64,000 bases of DNA from Citrobacter sp. Marseille-Q6884 (GTDB lineage: Bacteria; Pseudomonadota; Gammaproteobacteria; Enterobacterales; Enterobacteriaceae), in NCBI RefSeq assembly GCF_945906775.1, contig NZ_CAMDRE010000002.1, positions 434,001 to 498,000 on the forward strand, given 5' to 3'. The position numbers were made by a program, and so were the translations under genes. The notes under the pieces are model-generated. The model was given only the letters and a program-made list of their open reading frames with translations. It did not search any database and was not told where the DNA came from. Every line of letters begins with the position of its first letter. The first letter of the stretch is position 1. Shown here one piece after another: positions 50,651 through 59,742 of the stretch.

Positions 50651-52087
50651 ATGTCCGTAATAAACAAAAACAGCGCCAGGCTGCGTGACGAAGAACGTGC
50701 GCGTCTTATCTGGCTACTGACCACTGACAAAGCGATTATTTCCACGCTGTTGGGCAAGCTTACCCTGGCTGAGCAATATGACGTCGGTACATTAGCCGAC
50801 GATATTGCTGAGGTAGGGGCGCTGGTGGCTCATCTGCCGCCGCCCGATCTGGCGGATACCCTTGAAGCATTGCCGTCCGAAGAGCGTCATGCCCTATGGC
50901 GACTGATCCAAAGCGATAAACGTGGCTACGTGCTGCTTGAAGCGTCCGAAAACGTCTGGGATGACCTGATCGACGAAATGTCCGACCGGGAGTTGCTCGA
51001 CGCGCTGCAATACCTTGATATCGATGAACAGATTTACCTTGTTCAACATTTACCGCGTAACCTCACGGGCCGGTTGCTGGCGACGTTACCGGCAGAAGAA
51101 CGGGCACGTGTTCGCCAGGTGTTGCACTACGAGAAGAATCGCGTCGGGGCGATCATGGAGTTCGAAGTCATCACCGTGCGTCCTGACGTGACGCTGGAGG
51201 TGGTGCAACGCTATCTGCGCCGGCTGGGAAAAATGCCGGAGAACACCGATAAACTGTTCGTGACCGACCGCGATAAAGTGCTCGTTGGCGAGCTCACGTT
51301 GACCTGCATTTTACTCAACGACGTGCAGCGAAAAGTCAGCGAGGTGATGGAAGACGATCCGCTCACCTTTGCGCCTGAAGACATTGCCGAACACGCTGCG
51401 CGAACGTTTGAACGTGATAACCTGGTCAGTGCGGCGGTCGTAGACCCGTCAGGCAAGCTGATGGGGCGATTGACCATCGATGAGATTGTCGATGTCGTCT
51501 ATGAAGAGACCGATACCGATCTACGTCGGATGGGGGGGCTAAGCGCCGAAGAGGATGTGTTCGCCCCGGTCACCAAAGCAGTAAAAACTCGCTGGGCATG
51601 GCTGGCGATAAATTTATGTACGGCATTTATCGCTTCGCGCGTGATTGACGGTTTTGAACACACGATCTCGCAACTGGTGGCGCTGGCGTCGTTAATGCCC
51701 ATTGTGGCGGGAATCGGCGGGAACACCGGCAATCAAACCATTACCATGATTGTCCGCGCGCTCGCGCTGCAAAATATTCAACCCGGAAACCTGACCTTCC
51801 TGATCCTGCGTGAAATGGGCGTGGCGCTGATCAATGGCCTTGTCTGGGGCGGGATCATGGGCGGAATCACCTGGTGGCTGTACGACGATATGGCACTCGG
51901 TGGTGTGATGACCCTGGCGATGATGCTCAATCTGCTGATGGCGGCATTGATGGGGGTGATCATCCCGATGACGATGGTGAAGCTCGGACGCGACCCGGCA
52001 GTGGGTTCCAGCGTGATGATCACCGCCATCACCGACACCGGTGGATTCTTTATTTTCCTCGGTCTGGCCACCATTTTTCTTCTTTAA
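50651..52087 (+). CDS. mgtE: magnesium transporter MgtE
   Basis: Mg2+-gated Mg2+ channel, 478 aa, somewhat longer than the roughly 450 of studied MgtE proteins. Domain order: N-terminal helical N domain (about 25-145, with LPPPDLADTLEALPSEERHA), tandem CBS domains (about 150-275), plug helix, then a five-helix membrane domain (about 305-478) with the pore signature ALASLMPIVAGIGGNTGNQT and TDTGGFFIFLGLA. The CBS domains sense cytosolic Mg2+ and close the pore. E. coli K-12 and Salmonella lack it here, having yojI next to mqo or eco, so it is an accessory gene at this locus. Only a weak SD is visible. Confidence 0.93.
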   Translation: MSVINKNSARLRDEERARLIWLLTTDKAIISTLLGKLTLAEQYDVGTLADDIAEVGALVAHLPPPDLADTLEALPSEERHALWRLIQSDKRGYVLLEASENVWDDLIDEMSDRELLDALQYLDIDEQIYLVQHLPRNLTGRLLATLPAEERARVRQVLHYEKNRVGAIMEFEVITVRPDVTLEVVQRYLRRLGKMPENTDKLFVTDRDKVLVGELTLTCILLNDVQRKVSEVMEDDPLTFAPEDIAEHAARTFERDNLVSAAVVDPSGKLMGRLTIDEIVDVVYEETDTDLRRMGGLSAEEDVFAPVTKAVKTRWAWLAINLCTAFIASRVIDGFEHTISQLVALASLMPIVAGIGGNTGNQTITMIVRALALQNIQPGNLTFLILREMGVALINGLVWGGIMGGITWWLYDDMALGGVMTLAMMLNLLMAALMGVIIPMTMVKLGRDPAVGSSVMITAITDTGGFFIFLGLATIFLL

Positions 52088-52096
52088 ACCCTCAGG

Positions 52097-52128
52097 TTAC
52101 CGCACACACCACAGGCGTTGTGCGGTAA
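52097..52128 (+). terminator. hairpin downstream of mgtE
   Basis: Perfect 9-bp stem TTACCGCAC / GTGCGGTAA with a 14-nt loop, 9 nt after the mgtE stop, without a T tract. The rest of the 256-bp gap to mqo is A+T-rich and presumably carries the mqo promoter. Confidence 0.5.
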
Positions 52129-52343
52129 CGCACAACGTGGTGTCTCTGCGCCTGACGAATGGGTTTACAGCGACGTCTCTCAAAAAAACCATAAAAAATC
52201 AACTTATCAATAACAGTTTTAAAATTAAAATATAATTTATAAACAATATTTAATTATTGTTACTTAAGTGTTACCGTTGGTGCCGCTCGATTTTCACCTG
52301 CAATAAAGCGAAAAAGCGATATTAAAAGTAAGGCATTAACATT

Positions 52344-54005
52344 ATGAAAAAAGTGACTGCCATGCTCTTCACCATGGCATTAGGGCTGAATGTTGTCTCT
52401 ATGGCGGCAAAAGCGAAAGCGACTGAAGAGCAGGAAACGGATGTACTGTTGATTGGCGGGGGCATCATGAGTGCCACGCTGGGAACCTATCTTCAGGAGC
52501 TGGAACCGCAGTGGTCTATGACCATGGTTGAGCGGTTGGATGGCGTTGCCCAGGAGAGTTCGAACGGCTGGAACAATGCCGGTACAGGGCACTCAGCCCT
52601 TATGGAACTGAACTACACGCCTAAAAAAGCAGATGGCACCGTTAGCATCGAAAAGGCCGTCGAAATTAACGAAGCGTTCCAGATTTCTCGCCAGTTTTGG
52701 GCGTATCAGGTCAACAATGGCGTGATGCATGACCCGCGTTCATTTATCACTACCGTTCCTCATATGAGCTTTGTCTGGGGTGATGAGAACGTGAATTTCC
52801 TGCGTGCCCGCTATGCGGCATTGCAGCAGAGCTCGTTGTTCCGTGGCATGCGGTACTCTGAAGATCACGCACAGATCAAAGAGTGGGCACCGCTGGTAAT
52901 GGAAGGGCGCGATCCGAAACAAAAAGTCGCAGCCACACGTACTGAGATTGGTACTGATGTGAACTACGGCGAAATTACGCGCCAACTAATTGCATCGTTG
53001 CAGAAAAAGCCCAATTTTGCGCTGCAGCTGAGCACTGAAGTGCGTGGTTTTAAGCGTAACGCGGATAACAGCTGGACCGTTACGGTTGCCGATCTGAAAA
53101 ACAATGAAGCGGAACACGATATCAAGGCGAAGTTCGTCTTTATCGGCGCCGGCGGTGCTGCGCTGAAACTGTTGCAGGAGACCGATATCCCGGAAGCGAA
53201 AGGCTACGCCGGATTCCCGGTTGGCGGACAGTTCCTGGTTGCGGAAAACCCGGATGTGGTGAATCGCCACCTGGCCAAAGTGTACGGTCAGGCGTCAGTA
53301 GGCGCACCGCCGATGTCCGTACCGCACATCGATACCCGTATTCTGGATGGCAAACGCGTGGTGCTGTTTGGGCCATTCGCGACGTTCTCCACCAAGTTCC
53401 TGAAAAACGGTTCACTGTGGGATCTGCTCAGCTCGACCACGACTTCCAACTTCATGCCGATGGTGAACGTTGGGCTGGATAATTTCGATCTGGTGAAATA
53501 TCTGGTTAGTCAGGTGATGCTCAGCGACGACGACCGTTTTGCCGCGCTGCAGGAATACTACCCGCAGGCGAAAAAAGAAGACTGGCGTTTGTGGCAAGCG
53601 GGTCAACGCGTACAGATCATCAAAAGTGATGCGGAGAAGGGCGGCGTTCTGCGTCTGGGCACCGAAGTGGTGAGCGATAAAGAGGGTACGATTGCTGCAT
53701 TGTTGGGCGCATCGCCGGGTGCATCCACCGCGGCACCGATCATGCTGCATCTGATGGAAAAAGTGTTTAAAGATAAAGTGGCCAGCCCGGAATGGCAGGC
53801 GAAGCTGAAAACGATTATTCCGTCTTATGGCACAAAACTTAACGGTAATGTCCAGGCTACGGAACAAGAGCTGCAATATACCAGCGAGGTTCTGGGTCTG
53901 AAATACGACAAGCCGCAGGTTGCCGATGTCGCGCCTTTACCGCAGTTGAAACCGCAGGCACAACCACAGCCTGAACAGAAAGCGGTCGCCGATATCGCGC
54001 TGTAA
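52344..54005 (+). CDS. mqo: malate:quinone oxidoreductase Mqo
   Basis: Peripheral membrane FAD enzyme oxidising malate to oxaloacetate with quinone as acceptor. It has 553 aa (E. coli 548). An N-terminal hydrophobic stretch (MLFTMALGLNVVSM) precedes the FAD fold DVLLIGGGIMSATLGTYL at about 32-50; GWNNAGTGHSALMELNY and SPGASTAAPIMLHLM are family motifs. The C terminus ends in a Pro/Gln-rich tail (PQLKPQAQPQPEQ). Convergent with eco. Confidence 0.96.
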   Translation: MKKVTAMLFTMALGLNVVSMAAKAKATEEQETDVLLIGGGIMSATLGTYLQELEPQWSMTMVERLDGVAQESSNGWNNAGTGHSALMELNYTPKKADGTVSIEKAVEINEAFQISRQFWAYQVNNGVMHDPRSFITTVPHMSFVWGDENVNFLRARYAALQQSSLFRGMRYSEDHAQIKEWAPLVMEGRDPKQKVAATRTEIGTDVNYGEITRQLIASLQKKPNFALQLSTEVRGFKRNADNSWTVTVADLKNNEAEHDIKAKFVFIGAGGAALKLLQETDIPEAKGYAGFPVGGQFLVAENPDVVNRHLAKVYGQASVGAPPMSVPHIDTRILDGKRVVLFGPFATFSTKFLKNGSLWDLLSSTTTSNFMPMVNVGLDNFDLVKYLVSQVMLSDDDRFAALQEYYPQAKKEDWRLWQAGQRVQIIKSDAEKGGVLRLGTEVVSDKEGTIAALLGASPGASTAAPIMLHLMEKVFKDKVASPEWQAKLKTIIPSYGTKLNGNVQATEQELQYTSEVLGLKYDKPQVADVAPLPQLKPQAQPQPEQKAVADIAL

Positions 54006-54010
54006 GCAAA

Positions 54011-54045
54011 ATGCCTGGTGGTGATGTGAATGCACCATCAGGCAT
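54011..54045. terminator. hairpin between convergent mqo and eco
   Basis: ATGCCTGGTGG / CCATCAGGCAT, eleven positions with one mismatch, in the 46 bp between the two stop codons; it could serve both genes. Confidence 0.65.
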
Positions 54046-54051
54046 TATTGA

Positions 54052-54549
54052 TTAACGGACTACGGCGTTCTGGACGTTCTCGTCTGCTTTCCAGATACGG
54101 TATTTCACTTCCACGTTTTCCGGGGTGTATACCACGATCGGCAGCTTGCTGTTGTAGCGCAGCATACCGTCTTCACCCAGATACGCGGTGATGAATTTCT
54201 TCTCTTTCTTGCCGTCCGGGCAGGCCATCATGGTTGAAACCGGAGAGGTAACTTTGTCGAATACGTAGTAGTCATAACCCCAACCTTCCAGCGTTTTGCT
54301 GTCCAGTTCCCCGCCAAGGCGATGTCTGTTGCAGTCCACTTCCAGCGTTTGTCCAATCAACAGTTCTACTTTGAGAGTAGATTCATCTTTCTCAGGAGCC
54401 AGCTGGATAACCTGGCGCTTCATTCCTTTTTCTGCTTTCGGATAAGGCGCGACTTTTTCCAGCGGCTGAGTGTTGGCATCATGGGTTGCAGCCCATGTTG
54501 TGGTGCTGGCGAAGGTGGCTAACAGGACGGCAGGGACAATTGTCTTCAT
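54052..54549 (-). CDS. eco: ecotin, periplasmic serine protease inhibitor
   Basis: Homodimeric inhibitor of trypsin-, chymotrypsin- and elastase-type proteases. It has 165 aa from the homology-based start MKTIVPAVLL, with signal peptide to about residue 20 (TTTWA). The P1 reactive-site Met lies in STMMACPDGKKEKK, and the ecotin signature KRQVIQL, GQTLEVDCNRHRLGG and EGWGYDYYVFDKV are present. A GTG four codons upstream (54561) has a better SD (AAGGA at 6 nt) and may be the true start; an ATG at 54576 also exists. Confidence 0.93.
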   Translation of the reverse strand: MKTIVPAVLLATFASTTTWAATHDANTQPLEKVAPYPKAEKGMKRQVIQLAPEKDESTLKVELLIGQTLEVDCNRHRLGGELDSKTLEGWGYDYYVFDKVTSPVSTMMACPDGKKEKKFITAYLGEDGMLRYNSKLPIVVYTPENVEVKYRIWKADENVQNAVVR

Positions 54550-54576
54550 CTTATTGTTCACAGTGTTTCCTTTCAT

Positions 54577-54810
54577 CTTTCTTCTGAACGTGTTGATGGT
54601 AGGTTAGCATATTCAGAATATCTATAAATCTAAATTTACCTATATTTTAAGTGTATCGGTTGAATGTGTGCTTATTTGCTAGTGATATATTCTAAGAATA
54701 ATCTCAATAATAAGATTATTCTCTGTTTTGGTTTGTCGTTATATAACTATGTATATAACTCATTGAAATGTGAGTAAAATCGCGTTTTTTCCCGCCAACT
54801 CCACACTCTT
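54577..54810. other. eco-nap intergenic region, no gene supported
   Basis: About 230 A+T-rich bases between the eco start and the nap regulatory sites. They should hold the eco promoter. Nothing codon-like or strongly structured was seen. Confidence 0.5.
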
Positions 54811-54824
54811 TTGATCCGGCAACA
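54811..54824 (+). promoter_or_regulatory. FNR site of the nap operon
   Basis: TTGATCCGGCAACA is a partial match to TTGAT-N4-ATCAA, with the left half perfect. Its centre is 20 bp upstream of the NarP site, the same geometry as in E. coli napF (FNR near -64.5, NarP near -44.5). Confidence 0.65.
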
Positions 54825-54829
54825 GCATT

Positions 54830-54845
54830 TACCCCGATTGGGGTA
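54830..54845 (+). promoter_or_regulatory. NarP/NarL 7-2-7 site of the nap operon
   Basis: TACCCCG-AT-TGGGGTA: inverted heptamers separated by 2 bp, the arrangement bound by NarP and NarL. By analogy with E. coli the start point would be near 54882, about 80 nt before napF. Confidence 0.85.
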
Positions 54846-54962
54846 TGCACCTCTAACACATCCTGAAATATCTTACTGTTAAAAATAACTACTTATAAAT
54901 AGTGCGGTTTTTATTGTCGTTCAACCCGCGCAGGGAGAGCGTCATTCTGGAAGGACAATGTC

Positions 54963-55454
54963 ATGGTTGATTTATCCCGTCGAGGCATGTTGACAGGCAG
55001 TTGGCGTAACGCCAGCAATGGGATCCGTCCGCCATGGAGCAGGGAAGCATCTCACTTTTTTACCCATTGCCTCCGTTGTGACGCCTGCATCCAGGCGTGT
55101 GAAACCGACATCCTGCAGCGAGGTCAGGGGGGCTATCCGAGCGTAAATTTCAAACACGGCGAATGCAGCTTTTGTTACGCCTGCGCACAAGCCTGTTCCG
55201 AATCACTCTTTCTTCCGCGCCACACCAGGGCATGGGATCTGAATTTTACGATCGGTGAAAGCTGTCTCGCGCATCAGTCTGTTGAATGTCATCGCTGTCA
55301 GGATAGTTGTGAACCCATGGCCATTACTTTTCGCCCCACACTGTCCGGTATTTATCAGCCACAGCTCGACAATCAGGCATGTAACGGATGCGGCGCATGT
55401 GTCGCTATTTGTCCGGTATCAGCCATCAATGCGGAGTACAACCATGGACACTAA
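54963..55454 (+). CDS. napF: ferredoxin-type protein NapF
   Basis: Cytoplasmic iron-sulfur protein implicated in NapA maturation. It has 163 aa, with three ferredoxin motifs for [4Fe-4S] clusters: CDACIQACE, CSFCYACAQAC and CNGCGACVAICP. The ATG has AAGGACA 7 nt upstream. First gene of napFDAGHBC; its 3' end overlaps napD by 11 nt. Confidence 0.95.
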   Translation: MVDLSRRGMLTGSWRNASNGIRPPWSREASHFFTHCLRCDACIQACETDILQRGQGGYPSVNFKHGECSFCYACAQACSESLFLPRHTRAWDLNFTIGESCLAHQSVECHRCQDSCEPMAITFRPTLSGIYQPQLDNQACNGCGACVAICPVSAINAEYNHGH

Positions 55455-55707
55455 CTGGCAGGTCTGTAGCCTGGTCGTTCAGGCCAAAAGTCAGCACATC
55501 AATGATATCGCCAAACAGTTACGTTCGTTTCCAGGTTGCGAAGTTGCGCTTAGCGATGTGGAAAGCGGCCAACTGATCGTCGTGGTAGAAGCTGAACAAA
55601 GTGAAATGCTAATGAAAACAATTGAGTCAGTACGCAACGTTGCGGGCGTACTGGCGGTGTCGCTGGTTTATCACCAGCAGGATGAGCAAGGTGAGGAAAC
55701 ACCATGA
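55444..55707 (+). CDS. napD: NapA signal-peptide chaperone NapD
   Basis: Small cytoplasmic chaperone (87 aa) that binds the Tat signal of NapA and delays export until cofactor loading. It starts MDTNWQVCSLVVQAK and has the ferredoxin-like NapD fold (GCEVALSDVESGQLIVVVEA). The frame opens upstream to 55255 inside napF and is not used. It overlaps napF by 11 nt and napA by 4 nt. Confidence 0.95.
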   Translation: MDTNWQVCSLVVQAKSQHINDIAKQLRSFPGCEVALSDVESGQLIVVVEAEQSEMLMKTIESVRNVAGVLAVSLVYHQQDEQGEETP

Positions 55708-58190
55708 AACTCAGTCGTCGTAGCTTTATGAAAGCTAACGCCGTTGCGGCCGCTGCGGCGGCTGCCGGGTTAAGCGTGCCGGGCGTTGCCCGCGCGGTCG
55801 TCGGTCAGCAAGAAGCGATCAAATGGGACAAAGCCCCGTGCAGATTTTGCGGCACGGGCTGTGGCGTATTGGTCGGGACGCAGCAAGGGCGTGTTGTGGC
55901 ATGTCAGGGCGATCCAGATGCGCCGGTTAACCGTGGTCTTAACTGCATCAAAGGTTACTTCCTGCCGAAGATCATGTACGGAAAAGACCGTTTAACGCAG
56001 CCGATGCTGCGCATGAAAGACGGCAAATATCATAAAGAAGGTGAGTTCACGCCAATCACCTGGGATCAAGCCTTCGATGTGATGGAAGAGAAATTCAAAA
56101 CGTCGCTGAAAGAAAAAGGACCAGAAGCGATTGGCATGTTTGGTTCCGGTCAGTGGACTATCTGGGAAGGCTACGCGGCAGCGAAGCTGTTCAAAGCGGG
56201 TTTCCGCTCAAACAACATTGACCCGAACGCACGTCACTGCATGGCATCGGCGGTAGTGGGCTTCATGCGTACCTTTGGTATGGATGAGCCGATGGGCTGC
56301 TATGACGATATCGAGCAAGCGGATGCGTTCGTTCTTTGGGGCTCGAACATGGCGGAGATGCACCCGATCCTGTGGTCGCGCATCACTAACCGTCGTCTGT
56401 CCGATCCGAATGTTAACGTCGCTGTGCTCTCGACCTTCCAGCATCGTAGTTTTGAACTGGCCGATAACGGTATCGTCTTTACGCCGCAGAGCGACCTGGT
56501 GATCCTCAACTATATCGCCAATTACATCATTCAAAACAATGCGGTAAACCAGGAGTTCTTCAGCAAACACGTCAACTTGCGCAAAGGGGCGACGGATATC
56601 GGCTACGGCTTACGCCCAACGCACCCGCTTGAGAAAGCCGCGAAAAATCCGGGTTCCGATGCATCCGAACCGATCAGTTTCGAAGAGTACAAGGCGTTTG
56701 TTGCCGAATATACGCTGGATAAAACTGCAGAGATGACCGGTGTTCCGAAAGATCAGTTGGAACAACTGGCGCAGCTGTATGCTGATCCGAAGAAGAAAGT
56801 CATCTCCTACTGGACGATGGGCTTTAACCAGCATACCCGTGGTGTATGGGCCAACAACCTGGTCTACAACCTGCATCTGTTGACCGGCAAAATTTCCCAG
56901 CCGGGTTGCGGCCCGTTCTCACTGACCGGCCAGCCTTCCGCCTGCGGTACCGCACGTGAAGTCGGGACGTTCTCACACCGTCTGCCTGCGGACATGGTGG
57001 TGACAAACGAAAAACACCGCGATATCTGTGAAAAGCACTGGAATATTCCTGCGGGGACGATTCCGGCGAAAGTGGGTCTGCACGCGGTAGCACAAGACCG
57101 CGCCCTGAAAGACGGCAAGCTCAATGTCTACTGGGTGATGTGTAACAACAACATGCAGGCCGGACCGAACATCAACGAAGAGCGTATGCCGGGCTGGCGC
57201 GATCCGCGTAACTTTATCATCGTTTCCGATCCTTACCCGACGGTCAGCGCGCTGGCAGCCGATCTGATCCTACCGACGGCGATGTGGGTCGAGAAAGAAG
57301 GGGCTTACGGCAACGCCGAGCGCCGTACTCAGTTCTGGCGTCAGCAGATTAAAGCGCCGGGTGAAGCGAAATCGGATCTCTGGCAGATGGTGCAGTTTGC
57401 CCGTCGTTTCAAAACCGAAGAGGTCTGGCCTGAAGCGCTGCTGGCACAGAAGCCGGAGTTACGCGGTAAAACACTGTATGACGTCCTGTTCGCCACACCG
57501 GCGGTGACGAAATTCCCGGTGAGCGAACTGGCAGAAGATCAACTGAACGATGAGTCCCGCGAACTGGGCTTCTACCTGCAAAAAGGGTTGTTCGAAGAGT
57601 ACGCCTGGTTTGGTCGCGGTCATGGGCACGATCTTGCCCCCTTCGACGATTACCATAAGGCGCGCGGTTTACGCTGGCCGGTGGTTGAAGGTAAAGAGAC
57701 CCAATGGCGCTACAGCGAAGGTCATGACCCGTACGTGAAGGCCGGCGAAAGCTACAAGTTCTACGGTAAACCAGACGGCAAAGCGGTGATTTTCGCGCTG
57801 CCATTTGAGCCGGCAGCGGAAGCACCGGATAAAGAGTATGACCTGTGGCTCTCTACCGGGCGTGTGCTGGAACACTGGCATACCGGCAGTATGACGCGCC
57901 GCGTGCCAGAACTGCACCGTGCCTTCCCGGAAGCCGTGCTGTTTATTCATCCTCTGGATGCGAAAGCGCGCGATCTGCGTCGTGGCGATAAGGTCAAAGT
58001 GGTTTCCCGTCGTGGTGAGGTGATTTCGATTGTGGAAACACGCGGTCGTAACCGCCCACCGCAGGGTCTGGTGTACATGCCGTTCTTCGATGCCGCTCAG
58101 CTGGTGAACAACCTGACGCTGGATGCGACAGATCCGCTTTCTAAAGAAACGGATTTCAAGAAGTGCGCTGTGAAACTGGCGAAGGTGTAA
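55704..58190 (+). CDS. napA: periplasmic nitrate reductase catalytic subunit NapA
   Basis: Mo-bis-MGD nitrate reductase, 828 aa. Tat signal SRRSFMKANAV with an Ala-rich h-region to about residue 31. [4Fe-4S] ligands are Cys46, Cys49, Cys53 and Cys81 (CRFCGTGCG, GLNCIKG), and the Mo-ligand Cys is at about 179 in NARHCMASAVVG. The C-terminal MGD-binding domain has GRVLEHWHTGSMTRR. Receives electrons from NapB in the periplasm. Confidence 0.98.
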   Translation: MKLSRRSFMKANAVAAAAAAAGLSVPGVARAVVGQQEAIKWDKAPCRFCGTGCGVLVGTQQGRVVACQGDPDAPVNRGLNCIKGYFLPKIMYGKDRLTQPMLRMKDGKYHKEGEFTPITWDQAFDVMEEKFKTSLKEKGPEAIGMFGSGQWTIWEGYAAAKLFKAGFRSNNIDPNARHCMASAVVGFMRTFGMDEPMGCYDDIEQADAFVLWGSNMAEMHPILWSRITNRRLSDPNVNVAVLSTFQHRSFELADNGIVFTPQSDLVILNYIANYIIQNNAVNQEFFSKHVNLRKGATDIGYGLRPTHPLEKAAKNPGSDASEPISFEEYKAFVAEYTLDKTAEMTGVPKDQLEQLAQLYADPKKKVISYWTMGFNQHTRGVWANNLVYNLHLLTGKISQPGCGPFSLTGQPSACGTAREVGTFSHRLPADMVVTNEKHRDICEKHWNIPAGTIPAKVGLHAVAQDRALKDGKLNVYWVMCNNNMQAGPNINEERMPGWRDPRNFIIVSDPYPTVSALAADLILPTAMWVEKEGAYGNAERRTQFWRQQIKAPGEAKSDLWQMVQFARRFKTEEVWPEALLAQKPELRGKTLYDVLFATPAVTKFPVSELAEDQLNDESRELGFYLQKGLFEEYAWFGRGHGHDLAPFDDYHKARGLRWPVVEGKETQWRYSEGHDPYVKAGESYKFYGKPDGKAVIFALPFEPAAEAPDKEYDLWLSTGRVLEHWHTGSMTRRVPELHRAFPEAVLFIHPLDAKARDLRRGDKVKVVSRRGEVISIVETRGRNRPPQGLVYMPFFDAAQLVNNLTLDATDPLSKETDFKKCAVKLAKV

Positions 58191-58196
58191 CGCGTT

Positions 58197-58892
58197 ATGT
58201 CCCGGTCAGCTAAACTCCAAAATGGCCGCCGCCGCTTTCTGCGCGATATGGTTCGCGCAGCGGGCGGGCTGGCCGCCGTTGGCGTGGCGCTGGGGTTGCA
58301 ACAACAAACGGCACGCGCAACCGGTGTACGGCTGCGCCCGCCCGGGGCCGTGAATGAGAGTGCTTTCGCCAGCGCCTGCGTACGCTGCGGGCAGTGCGTG
58401 CAGGCATGTCCTTATGACACGCTGAAGCTGGCGACGCTGGCCTCCGGGCTGGCGGCGGGGACGCCGTATTTTATCGCTCGCGACATTCCCTGCGAAATGT
58501 GTGAAGACATTCCGTGCGCCAAAGTGTGCCCAAGCGGGGCGTTGGATCGGGATATCGAATCCATTGATGATTCACGCATGGGGCTGGCGGTGCTGCTGGA
58601 TCACGAGAACTGCCTCAATTACCAGGGACTGCGCTGCGACGTCTGCTATCGCGAGTGCCCGAAAATCGATGAAGCCATCACCCTGGAACTGGATCGCAAC
58701 ATGCGTACCGGCAAACATGCGCGGTTTCTGCCTACCGTGCATAGCGATGCCTGTACCGGATGTGGCAAATGCGAAAAGGTGTGTGTGCTGGAGCAACCGG
58801 CCATAAAAGTGCTGCCGTTGTCACTGGCAAAAGGGGAGTTGGGACACCATTACCGCTTCGGCTGGCTGGAGGGGAACAATGGCAAATCGTAA
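58197..58892 (+). CDS. napG: ferredoxin-type protein NapG
   Basis: Periplasmic iron-sulfur protein, 231 aa, that works with NapH as a quinol-oxidising route to NapC/NapAB. Tat-like start (GRRRFLRDMVRAAGG) and four [4Fe-4S] motifs, including CVRCGQCVQACP, CEMCEDIPCAKVCP and CTGCGKCEKVC. Its stop is 14 nt inside napH. Confidence 0.95.
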   Translation: MSRSAKLQNGRRRFLRDMVRAAGGLAAVGVALGLQQQTARATGVRLRPPGAVNESAFASACVRCGQCVQACPYDTLKLATLASGLAAGTPYFIARDIPCEMCEDIPCAKVCPSGALDRDIESIDDSRMGLAVLLDHENCLNYQGLRCDVCYRECPKIDEAITLELDRNMRTGKHARFLPTVHSDACTGCGKCEKVCVLEQPAIKVLPLSLAKGELGHHYRFGWLEGNNGKS

Positions 58893-59742
58893 ACGTGATA
58901 CCGGGCGCGAAGCACGGGCGAAAAAAGGCTGGTGGCGGAGTCACCGTTGGTTGGTGTTACGTCGTCTGAGCCAGTTTCTGGTGTTGGCGATGTTTCTCAG
59001 CGGTCCCTGGTTTGGCGTGTGGATCCTGCACGGCAACTACAGCAGTAGTCTGTTGCTGGATACCGTTCCCTTAACCGATCCGTTGATTACGCTGCAAAGT
59101 CTGGCCAGTGGGCATCTGCCCGCAACGGTCGCGTTAACCGGGGCGATCATCATTACGGTGTTGTATGCCCTTGCCGGCAAACGCGTATTTTGCAGTTGGG
59201 TCTGCCCAATGAATCCGGTGACTGATTTAGCCAGCGGGTTGCGCAGACGGTTTGACCTGAATCAGTCCGCAACCCTTCCCCGGCATATACGGTACGTCCT
59301 GCTGATCGTCATCCTGGTCGGTTCTGCTCTGACAGGCACGTTGTTGTGGGAGTGGATAAACCCGGTGTCTCTGCTGGGACGTAGCCTGGTCATGGGGTTC
59401 GGTAGTGGGGCGCTGCTGATTATTGCCCTGTTTTTGTTTGATTTACTGGTCGTTGAGCATGGCTGGTGCGGGCACCTTTGCCCATTGGGCGCGCTGTATA
59501 GCGTCGTGGGAAGTAAAGGGGCATTAACCGTTTCGGCGAAAGGCCGCGAGAGATGTAACCGCTGTATGGATTGTTTTCATGTTTGCCCGGAACCGCATGT
59601 GCTACGTGCGCCGGTGCTGGATGAGCAAAGCCCGGTGCAGGTAACCAGTCGCGATTGCACGGCCTGCGGTCGCTGTGTGGATGTCTGTTCTGAGGATGTT
59701 TTTACAATAACAACACGATGGAGTTCGGGAGCGAAATCATGA
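58879..59742 (+). CDS. napH: ferredoxin-type membrane protein NapH
   Basis: Membrane partner of NapG, proposed to oxidise menaquinol or ubiquinol. It has 287 aa with about four membrane segments (for example LVLAMFLSGPWFGVWIL, VLLIVILVGSALTGTLL, ALLIIALFLFDLLVV), conserved CSWVCPMNPV and CGHLCPLGALYS, and two C-terminal cluster motifs CNRCMDCFHVCP and CTACGRCVDVC. It overlaps napB by 4 nt. Confidence 0.95.
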   Translation: MANRKRDTGREARAKKGWWRSHRWLVLRRLSQFLVLAMFLSGPWFGVWILHGNYSSSLLLDTVPLTDPLITLQSLASGHLPATVALTGAIIITVLYALAGKRVFCSWVCPMNPVTDLASGLRRRFDLNQSATLPRHIRYVLLIVILVGSALTGTLLWEWINPVSLLGRSLVMGFGSGALLIIALFLFDLLVVEHGWCGHLCPLGALYSVVGSKGALTVSAKGRERCNRCMDCFHVCPEPHVLRAPVLDEQSPVQVTSRDCTACGRCVDVCSEDVFTITTRWSSGAKS

